Virus record (IMG/VR): IMGVR_UViG_3300035703_000262 | Location: 1-34,734 of that record | Strand: one strand, 5' to 3' | Source of the DNA: a virus | Length of the DNA: 34,734 nucleotides | Shown here: one piece after another, positions 29,346-34,734 of the stretch | How positions within the stretch are numbered: the stretch's first letter is position 1 | Layout of the letters: each line of letters starts with the position of its first letter | Made by a program: the position numbers and the translations under genes | The notes under the pieces: model-generated | Database searches by the model: none | Told to the model about the DNA's origin: nothing | Seen by the model: only the letters and a program-made list of their open reading frames with translations

Positions 29346-30404
29346 ATGCGCATCCTACTTCTCACAATCTGCCTAACATTCTCAGCTTGCAAGCGCGATA
29401 ACAAGTCCGTTGAGACTGACGTAAGCTCGGAAGTCGCTGCAAAAAAGGCATTTTATTGCTCTGAAGGTAAGCGCGTATTTGACGAGATCGGCTTCATGGA
29501 CGACAAGTGCGACTCGCTTCTATATACGTCTCTCTGGTCTGCAAGCTGTCTTCCAGAACTAAGTATTCAAGACTGGGAAGATCCAGACAGTCCAGGCAAG
29601 TGGCATCGCAATCCGCAGCGCGACTGCTTCCTAGACGGCAAGCCAAACGGTGCAGCAAGTTCTATTAGTCGAGACATGATGCTTGGTCTATGGCACAAGC
29701 TCGTAAAGAATAAAGACCTTGCAAACGTAAAAGACCTGATCGAGTACGGTAAGAAAAATAATTGGGTAATGGGAGAAGCCAAAGACAACGAAACATTGGT
29801 TTCTAGGGCTATGCTTTCTCCGCAACTGATAAGCCTACTTTACGACATCGAAAGCAAACTATCTGGCGCAAACCTTACGGGCGAAAAAGATAAGCAAGTT
29901 GAATTAGCAAGCGCACACGCTACTTATTTGGTTACTGGTAGTTATCTAACGACATCAGCCTTAACTGAAACGCAAACAAATCTCTTGCAAGATTTTTTGC
30001 CCATACAGGAGAGCGACGATGCCTTACCTATCAACACCGGATTTCGTGCTCATCTTGACATTCTCCGCATTCACCTCTCTGGTCTTGTTCGCGGCGGTAT
30101 TACTGACGGTGAGCTTGAAACTATTAAAGCGCAGATCAAACGCCAGCCCCGTAATGCTCTCTTTGCTGCCGTTGGCGCTAAATACGGAGTTGCTAAAGCA
30201 ACCACTGTACACGCGCTTCTATTCGATGAAAGTATTTACCCTGCCGATAGACTTCCTACTACCAAAGACCGCTGTATCGGCTACATTAATGCAAGAAACC
30301 AAGAAAGCGACGACTGGAAGCCTTGCCCAAACGAAGGCATAAAAGAGCATGATGGAACCGATCTCGTATTTGCTGCGTCTATCATTGATGGAACATTCCC
30401 GTAG
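29346..30404 (+). CDS. Putative lipoprotein of unknown family
   Basis: 352 residues. MRILLLTICLTFSAC is a lipoprotein signal (lipobox-like TFSAC, C15). The mature protein is mostly helical with SRDMMLGLWHKLVKNKD, LIEYGKKNNWVMGE, GFRAHLDILRIHLSGLVRGG and a C-terminal PADRLPTTKDRCIGYINAR with KPCPNEG. I recognise this pattern from uncharacterised phage and proteobacterial proteins; the alternating helices recall alpha/alpha folds but no catalytic site is identified. It may anchor to the outer membrane, for example in superinfection exclusion or envelope remodelling. The neighbouring lysis genes do not define its task. Confidence 0.6.
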   Translation: MRILLLTICLTFSACKRDNKSVETDVSSEVAAKKAFYCSEGKRVFDEIGFMDDKCDSLLYTSLWSASCLPELSIQDWEDPDSPGKWHRNPQRDCFLDGKPNGAASSISRDMMLGLWHKLVKNKDLANVKDLIEYGKKNNWVMGEAKDNETLVSRAMLSPQLISLLYDIESKLSGANLTGEKDKQVELASAHATYLVTGSYLTTSALTETQTNLLQDFLPIQESDDALPINTGFRAHLDILRIHLSGLVRGGITDGELETIKAQIKRQPRNALFAAVGAKYGVAKATTVHALLFDESIYPADRLPTTKDRCIGYINARNQESDDWKPCPNEGIKEHDGTDLVFAASIIDGTFP

Positions 30405-30418
30405 GAGGTTCACTCCGA

Positions 30419-30850
30419 ATGGAAGTGGACATACTCCAGATCGCAAAAGAGTACGGCCCTGCGGCGCTGAGTGTCGTGGGGTCCGGCGTTTTGGCCGCTT
30501 TTGGTGCTGTACTGACTGTGGCGCGATGGGCGTGGAAAAAACACACTCGGCGAATGGCTCAGATGGCGGAAGCACTTAAGTCTCTGGCAGTATCCATAGA
30601 AAAAGCATCTACAGATCACCACGACGAGTCGGCAAACCTATGGAAAGCAATTCACGGACTTAGAGCCGATCTTCAGGTTACAATACAAAGAATCGACCCC
30701 GTATCGAAAGACTTGTCGGAGGTTCAAGGCTCAATTAAAACCCTGAATCAGACGATAATGAACTATGCCGAGCGCATGGCGGCGGTATCCGGGAAACTAG
30801 ATGCAGTCTTCAGATTTATGGACGCGCCGAAAAGGGCTTCAGACACATGA
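30419..30850 (+). CDS. Membrane protein with coiled coil (holin-like or lysis-associated)
   Basis: 143 residues; ATG 30419 after GGAGG. A short acidic N-terminus is followed by one transmembrane helix (about residues 12-35, with VVGSGVLAAFGAVLTVARWA), a basic loop, and a long amphipathic coiled coil to the C-terminus. This resembles phage holin-like or membrane-anchored small proteins preceding endolysins. GGAG and CTCC around GTTCA can form a small hairpin at the ribosome site. It overlaps the next gene by ATGA. Holin identity is not proven. Confidence 0.5.
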   Translation: MEVDILQIAKEYGPAALSVVGSGVLAAFGAVLTVARWAWKKHTRRMAQMAEALKSLAVSIEKASTDHHDESANLWKAIHGLRADLQVTIQRIDPVSKDLSEVQGSIKTLNQTIMNYAERMAAVSGKLDAVFRFMDAPKRASDT

Positions 30851-31224
30851 CCTTAAGGGGGTTCGTTATGGCTATGGTTTTCACTGCACTCGCACTGTGG
30901 TTCGTTTCGTCGATAGCAATTGGTCAAGAGGCTACGGCGGAGTCAGTCATTGCTGGTTATCTTTCTGGCCTGCCATCTATCGGAAAACTTATCGGGTTTG
31001 CTATTACGCTCCAGGTTTGTTTGAGGCTCTTAGCGGAACTTCTTTTGAAGATTTCGGAGATGACCGAGACGAAAGTCGATAACAAAGTCGCTGCATGGAT
31101 TAGTGAAGCTGCTTGGGTCTTGGGACTTGGTATCTCGAAGTTTGGCTATTCAGTTCCTAAAGTAGTCGTCGAAGAAAAAGCGAAGACACTCCCAGCAGAG
31201 GCCAAAAAGGATGGACAAGCCTAA
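30847..31224 (+). CDS. Putative holin / membrane protein
   Basis: 125 residues from ATG 30847 (ATGA overlap). Two hydrophobic segments: residues 6-26 (FVMAMVFTALALWFVSSIA), which could also be a signal peptide, and about 43-68 (GKLIGFAITLQVCLRLLAEL), followed by an amphipathic region and a Lys/Glu/Ala-rich tail. Size and topology fit class II-like holins or lysis-associated membrane proteins. It lies between a coiled-coil membrane protein and the spanin-like pair, upstream of the amidase. Confidence 0.5.
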   Translation: MTLRGFVMAMVFTALALWFVSSIAIGQEATAESVIAGYLSGLPSIGKLIGFAITLQVCLRLLAELLLKISEMTETKVDNKVAAWISEAAWVLGLGISKFGYSVPKVVVEEKAKTLPAEAKKDGQA

Positions 31225-31510
31225 GCCAATATCAACTATCGACCTAGCTCTATCGGCCCTTGGCTTACTTAAGTCAGGGGCCTTGGTCTTTGTCATGCTT
31301 CTGCTGGAGTGGAGTCGTAAGAGAGAGGCGCAAGCAAGGCTAGAAGCAACGGCAGCCAGAAACGATCTCGACGTGGAGAAAACAACCAATGCGATTGAAA
31401 AGCAGGCTATGGGCAAGTCTTCTTCTGACATCGTGGACGGCTTCCTTAAACGCGCAGACGAAGTGCTACAGCCAAGCGGAGATCGACAAGATAGCGAAAG
31501 CAATCGTTGA
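31211..31510 (+). CDS. Possible inner-membrane spanin-like protein
   Basis: 99 residues from ATG 31211, overlapping the previous gene by 14 bp. One transmembrane helix (about 10-33, with ALSALGLLKSGALVFVMLLL) and then a long charged helix (SRKREAQARLEATAARNDL), the topology of an i-spanin (Rz) with its coiled coil after the membrane anchor. The 3' end overlaps the next ORF in the +1 frame, like Rz/Rz1. Positively charged residues directly after the helix make the orientation uncertain. Confidence 0.4.
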   Translation: MDKPKPISTIDLALSALGLLKSGALVFVMLLLEWSRKREAQARLEATAARNDLDVEKTTNAIEKQAMGKSSSDIVDGFLKRADEVLQPSGDRQDSESNR

Positions 31511-31685
31511 TCTCGAAGTCTGCGAGAACGAGCTTTTCTTGCGGCGTGCTTTTATAGAAAAAGAAGTCACAGCGCAAGAGCCAGTCCACCGAGAGTGGTG
31601 GTCGGAACCCCAAATGATTGTCGGCGGCCTAGTCTTATCTTTTTCAACTGGTCTGATTCTTGCGACCATCTTAAATAACCGCTAA
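31389..31685 (+). CDS. Signal-peptide plus C-terminal TM protein, spanin-like
   Basis: 98 residues from ATG 31389, overlapping the preceding gene by 122 bp in the +1 frame. It has an N-terminal signal (RLWASLLLTSWTASLNAQ, cleavage near residue 23), a central charged helix with Cys (CYSQAEIDKIAKAIVDLEVC) and a C-terminal transmembrane helix (MIVGGLVLSFSTGLILATI). A secreted N-terminus with C-terminal membrane anchor recalls u-spanins, but no lipobox is seen. It may act with the upstream membrane protein in outer-membrane disruption. GGAG lies about 10 nt upstream. Confidence 0.45.
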   Translation: MRLKSRLWASLLLTSWTASLNAQTKCYSQAEIDKIAKAIVDLEVCENELFLRRAFIEKEVTAQEPVHREWWSEPQMIVGGLVLSFSTGLILATILNNR

Positions 31686-31875
31686 GGGGTTAGAATAATC
31701 TTTGAGTGTCTGTCAGGGATAGGTGCGGCGGTCGTCGACAACCCTTGCAGACTTCACCACACGGCATCGACTGATCGCTCGAAGCTGGGGGGATAACTCG
31801 AACGATTGGTCTGAACTGTCTTTCGTGGTGATGCTCTGCAAGGGATCGCACTTTATTAGCAAAGGAGCTCGCAAC
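31686..31875 (+). other. 190-bp gap before amidase
   Basis: The amidase frame is open upstream to an ATG/GTG-like start near 31723, but that part lacks a ribosome site and shows no domain, so it is treated as non-coding. It contains no clear terminator; GTCGTCGAC (31729-31737) is a short palindrome. A promoter for late lysis is possible but not supported by clear boxes. Confidence 0.4.
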
Positions 31876-32460
31876 GTGCAACCATCAATCAGCCGAAACT
31901 TTTATGGCTTTTTAAAAGGCGTTGCACCGATGGACCCAGAAGGCGTAACCGTTCACTACACTGCGGATCGCGATCCGATGCGAACCATTAAAAGCCTTCA
32001 GCAAGCTGCTCTTGCTTATCATTATTTGATTGATAATTTCGGTACGATCTTTCATCTCGTAGACGTTCACGAGCGCGTAAACCATGCAGGAAAAGCTCTG
32101 TGGAACGGTCGCTCTCCTAATCGCACTCATATCGCCGTGGCCTTGTTATCGTGGGGGCGTTTGACGAAACAAGACGACGGTACTATTAGGACTTGGAACA
32201 ACATTCGCATACCTGAGTCTGGCACAGCTTTTCGCCTGAACGCCTACTGGGACAAGGCAAGCGAGATACAGGAACTCGCCCTTCTGGCTCTTCTTCGCAA
32301 GCTATGCTATGAAGAAGGTATAGACGCAACGGATATATGCGGGCATGATGAATGTGCTATACCTTCTGGCCGGAAGACGGACCCTGGAGGGGTGCTTTCA
32401 CGGACCATGGCGGAGATTCGGAGTGACATCTTTCCAAAAGACGAAGACTTGGAAATCTAA
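31876..32460 (+). CDS. N-acetylmuramoyl-L-alanine amidase (endolysin)
   Basis: GTG 31876 is chosen because AAAGGAG lies 8 nt upstream; 194 residues. AmpD/T7 lysozyme-type Amidase_2: zinc ligands H27 (VTVHYTADRD), H157 (CGHDECAIP) and D169, with catalytic-type K167 in SGRKTDPG; NHAGKALWNG (H70) is also characteristic. It cleaves the amide bond between MurNAc and L-Ala in peptidoglycan. No signal peptide, so it probably needs a holin. It overlaps the HNH gene by 38 bp. Confidence 0.88.
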   Translation: MQPSISRNFYGFLKGVAPMDPEGVTVHYTADRDPMRTIKSLQQAALAYHYLIDNFGTIFHLVDVHERVNHAGKALWNGRSPNRTHIAVALLSWGRLTKQDDGTIRTWNNIRIPESGTAFRLNAYWDKASEIQELALLALLRKLCYEEGIDATDICGHDECAIPSGRKTDPGGVLSRTMAEIRSDIFPKDEDLEI

Positions 32461-32782
32461 AGCCTACCTAGAACACATTCGTTCTCGCCCATGCGTCGTC
32501 TCTGGAACTAGCCATAACGTCATAGCACACCACGTCAGAATGTTCGGTCATGGTGGCGTCGGCATGAAGCCGTCAGATTACCTCTGCATACCTCTAGACG
32601 ATACTCTTCACAAAAAACTGCACAACATGGGCGAGCGCGAGTTCTGGGACTCGCACGGCATAGACATCGGCATGAAGCTGGTCTGTGAGATGCTCATTTT
32701 TATTTTGAAGTCAGGAACCGTGAACAAAAAACTATTAGACGAAGTAGGGGAGGTAGTCCGTGGCGTTTCAACCAGTGAGTGA
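32423..32782 (+). CDS. HNH / Ref-like His-Me finger nuclease
   Basis: GTG 32423 has GGAG at 7 nt spacing; 119 residues. SRPCVVSGTSHNVIAHHVR (H36/H37) followed by GVGMKPSDYLCIPLDD and LHKKLHNMGEREFW (H63, H67) match the phage DUF968/Ref-like group of HNH-type nucleases, sometimes linked to recombination. Only one clear Cys of the usual zinc set is seen. It is translated from within the amidase end and overlaps the RHH gene start. A role in DNA processing is inferred. Confidence 0.65.
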   Translation: MTSFQKTKTWKSKAYLEHIRSRPCVVSGTSHNVIAHHVRMFGHGGVGMKPSDYLCIPLDDTLHKKLHNMGEREFWDSHGIDIGMKLVCEMLIFILKSGTVNKKLLDEVGEVVRGVSTSE

Positions 32783-32951
32783 TAAAGAGCGCAAAAAGAT
32801 CATCGTAAACTTTAAGGTAAACGAAGATCAGTACAAGAATCTGATTATTAATTCAGACGGAAATATCAGCGAGTACATCAGAAAAAAATGCTGCGGAGAG
32901 CCAAGCACTACTCAGCATAAGCAAGAACAAGCTCCTCAACAAGTGGGATAG
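32760..32951 (+). CDS. Small RHH-like DNA-binding protein
   Basis: 63 residues from GTG 32760, GGAGG upstream, overlapping the nuclease gene by 23 bp. KKIIVNFKVNEDQYKNL gives a short beta-strand and NISEYIRKKC a helix pair, the layout of ribbon-helix-helix proteins like MobC/Arc. A Gln/Pro-rich tail follows. Such proteins bind operators or mark DNA; here it sits next to a ParB-like gene. Fold-level call only. Confidence 0.5.
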   Translation: MAFQPVSDKERKKIIVNFKVNEDQYKNLIINSDGNISEYIRKKCCGEPSTTQHKQEQAPQQVG

Positions 32952-32954
32952 TAA

Positions 32955-33800
32955 ATGCAGGAAATAAGAATTAGATGCGACGTAAAGGATCATCTTCCTT
33001 TAGGATCGTTCGTCAATTTACAGGGCAATTTAAAGTCTCTTTCTACAGAGAACTATCAGAAGTTGCGAAAGCATATCCTTGAGCTTGGTTTCACCGCACC
33101 GATCTTCGTATGGAACAATAAAATACTCGACGGTCATCAGCGTCTTAAAACTGTTCAGCAGATGGTGTCTGATCGAGAGCTTTCGTGCTCTCACTTGCCA
33201 ATCGTAAATATAAATGCTGAAAACGAAGACGAAGCACGACGAATGCTTTCTGGTTTTGTAAGTCAGTTCGGACGTGTAGACGAGCAAGGTCTATACGAGT
33301 TCGCTACAGAGTCGAACTGGTCGCCAGCGTTTATGCTTGAGAATATGGATATTCCAGGCTTCGATATGCCGAAGTTTTTGGAAGGCTATTACGATAACTT
33401 TAAGATACCTGGCGAAGAGAATGAATCAGATGAAAGTATGTACTCGAAGAAGATCGAAGCTCCCATCTACGAGCCTAAAGGCGAAAAGCCGCAACTTAAC
33501 GAACTCGTTGATTACTCTAAGATGACTGAACTGATATCTCAGATCGATGCTGCCGATATTTCAGAAGACGAAAAGCACTTTTTAAAAGCTGCTGCATATC
33601 GCCATAACGTCTTTAACTATGAAAAAATAGCCGAATACTATGCTCATTCAAGTACTGAAACGAAAGACTTAATGGAAAAGTCAGCTCTCGTAATTATTGA
33701 CTTTAATAAGGCTATCGAGAACGGATTCGTTCAGATGTCTACAGTCATTGCTGATATGTTCTCAGAAGAATTTAATACTGTAGAGGATGTAGATGAGTAA
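32955..33800 (+). CDS. ParB-like (ParB/Srx fold) protein of a DNA-modification module
   Basis: 281 residues, ATG 32955, 3 bp after the RHH gene stop. The N-terminal about 130 residues are ParB/sulfiredoxin-like: TENYQKLRKHILELGFTAP, then ILDGHQRLKTVQQM with the GHQR signature at 60-63. The C-terminal region (about 180-275: LKAAAYRHNVFNYEKIAEYY, ALVIIDFNKAIENGFVQM) is helical. ParB-like genes of this form accompany DNA base-modification glycosyltransferases in phages. It overlaps the glycosyltransferase start by 8 bp, strongly suggesting a shared operon and pathway. Nuclease or NTPase activity is not assured. Confidence 0.72.
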   Translation: MQEIRIRCDVKDHLPLGSFVNLQGNLKSLSTENYQKLRKHILELGFTAPIFVWNNKILDGHQRLKTVQQMVSDRELSCSHLPIVNINAENEDEARRMLSGFVSQFGRVDEQGLYEFATESNWSPAFMLENMDIPGFDMPKFLEGYYDNFKIPGEENESDESMYSKKIEAPIYEPKGEKPQLNELVDYSKMTELISQIDAADISEDEKHFLKAAAYRHNVFNYEKIAEYYAHSSTETKDLMEKSALVIIDFNKAIENGFVQMSTVIADMFSEEFNTVEDVDE

Positions 33801-34734
33801 CGACTTTGCTGCAATTATTCTTAGTCACGGAAGACCGGAAAAGGTTGTGACTTATAATACTTTACGCGAATGCGGCTATACGGGCCGCATCGTCGTTCTT
33901 ATCGATAACACCGACAAGACGGCAGCTCGTTACAAAGAACTTTACGGAGATCAGGTCTACGTTTTCGACAAGTTTAAGGTGAAGTATGAAAGCGAGAGTG
34001 GAAACAATTTCAACGATCTTCGCTCCACAATATTTCCGCGCAACGCCATGTTCGACGTAGCAAAAGATCTGGGAGTTAAAGCGTTTATTCAGCTAGACGA
34101 CGACTACATTTCTTTTCGCTATAAGTTCGACGATCAATATAAGTGGATTAACGACCGTCTGTGTAAGCCTAAAAATCTCGATAAACTCTTCAAAGTGTTT
34201 GTTGAATTCATGGAAAAAACACCGCTACTAAGTCTGTGTTTCGCTCAGGGAGGCGACTTCATTGGCGGCGAGAACTCGCAACTAGCGCAGCACGTTAGAA
34301 CGAAGCGTAAGGGGATGAACTCTTTCGTCTGTCTAACGGATAGACCTTTTAAGTTTTTCGGACAGATGAATGAAGACGTAAATACGGTTATCAATCTTGG
34401 AAGTCGCGGTCATATCTTTCTTATGACAAATCAGATCTCTCTCGATCAGCTACCGACTCAGAAGAACGCCGGAGGAATGTCTGATATATATCTCGACTCT
34501 GGAACGTATGTAAAAACCTTTTATTCGGTAATGTATCATCCATCTGGCGCGAAAGTTCACTATCTAAATTCAAGCAATAAGCGAATTCATCATCAAATTA
34601 AATGGAAGTACACTGCTCCAAAAATATTGCGCGAAAGCATTAAGCATAAAGTCGAAGAAGTTCAAAACAACTCAACAGTGAACGTAGTGCCAGGAACAAA
34701 AAGTATCGAAAACAAAAAAAGCGAATCCGTAATA
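33793..34734 (+). CDS. TET-associated-type DNA glycosyltransferase, 3'-truncated
   Basis: Open from ATG 33793 to the window end (314 codons, no stop). It begins MSNDFAAIILSHGRPEKVVT and has the DxD-type motif FIQLDDDY (D102-D104), GGDFIGGENS, MNEDVNT (193-198) and AGGMSDIYLDSGTYVKTFYS, the signature I associate with TAGT glycosyltransferases of phages (GT-A fold). These add sugars to hydroxymethylated cytosine made by phage TET/JBP enzymes. A Lys/Asn/Gln-rich tail runs past residue 290. Sugar donor, acceptor and the oxygenase are not visible. AGAGG precedes the ATG. Confidence 0.8.
   Translation, partial: MSNDFAAIILSHGRPEKVVTYNTLRECGYTGRIVVLIDNTDKTAARYKELYGDQVYVFDKFKVKYESESGNNFNDLRSTIFPRNAMFDVAKDLGVKAFIQLDDDYISFRYKFDDQYKWINDRLCKPKNLDKLFKVFVEFMEKTPLLSLCFAQGGDFIGGENSQLAQHVRTKRKGMNSFVCLTDRPFKFFGQMNEDVNTVINLGSRGHIFLMTNQISLDQLPTQKNAGGMSDIYLDSGTYVKTFYSVMYHPSGAKVHYLNSSNKRIHHQIKWKYTAPKILRESIKHKVEEVQNNSTVNVVPGTKSIENKKSESVI

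Noticed and set aside
31686-31800. Possible tRNA (CACCACA-like ends) in the pre-amidase gap
   Set aside because: No T-arm consensus, anticodon arm or acceptor stem could be formed by eye.
31723-31875. N-terminal extension of the amidase
   Set aside because: The extra 51 residues show no domain or signal peptide. The GTG at 31876 has a strong AAAGGAG at correct spacing and lies just before the amidase fold.

Overview
The window is a contiguous block of a tailed bacteriophage (Caudoviricetes) genome. Its gene order is that of a long, flexible, siphovirus-like tail, and every supported gene lies on the + strand. No integrase, tRNA, CRISPR array or insertion sequence was seen. A Gram-negative host is inferred from an AmpD-like cytoplasmic amidase, spanin-like proteins, and proteins with Sec signal peptides or a lipoprotein signal. 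The host genus cannot be read from the sequence.

Layout. (1) 1-1,708: small accessory genes linked by a run of 4-bp ATGA/GTGA stop-start overlaps. They include zinc-ribbon, resolvase-type HTH and Sm-like proteins, a 10-codon leader ORF and a low-complexity Arg/Ser ORF. (2) 1,788-9,285: packaging and head genes: TerS, TerL, a portal fused to a MuF domain, a very long prohead protease with scaffold-like tail, and the HK97-fold major capsid protein. (3) 9,367-13,740: beta-rich accessory virion proteins, one of them with a signal peptide, plus a permuted papain-like protein and a zinc ribbon. (4) 13,791-16,608: head-tail connector, HK97 gp10-like protein, tail terminator and major tail protein. 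(5) 16,740-25,737: G/GT tail chaperones with a textbook -1 slippery site, the tape measure, and distal tail and hub proteins. (6) 25,742-30,404: tail fibre with a LamG-like domain, fibre tip, a secreted protein and a lipoprotein. (7) 30,419-32,460: lysis region with membrane proteins, an overlapping spanin-like gene and the amidase. (8) 32,423-34,734: HNH-type nuclease, RHH-like protein, ParB-like protein and, cut by the window end, a TET-associated-type glycosyltransferase.

The most exciting signal is at the right edge. The ParB-like plus glycosyltransferase pair is the kind of module known from phages that hypermodify cytosine in their DNA (TET/JBP oxidation followed by glycosylation). The oxygenase and cytosine methyltransferase would be expected just beyond the window. 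Other notable signals are the -1 frameshift site, a duplicated intergenic RNA-hairpin element, Shine-Dalgarno sites placed in hairpin loops of major structural genes, the Arg/Ser hexanucleotide repeat inside a coupled operon, and a prohead protease with an embedded HTH-like segment.

All functional names rest on motif and gene-order recognition by eye. No database search was run.
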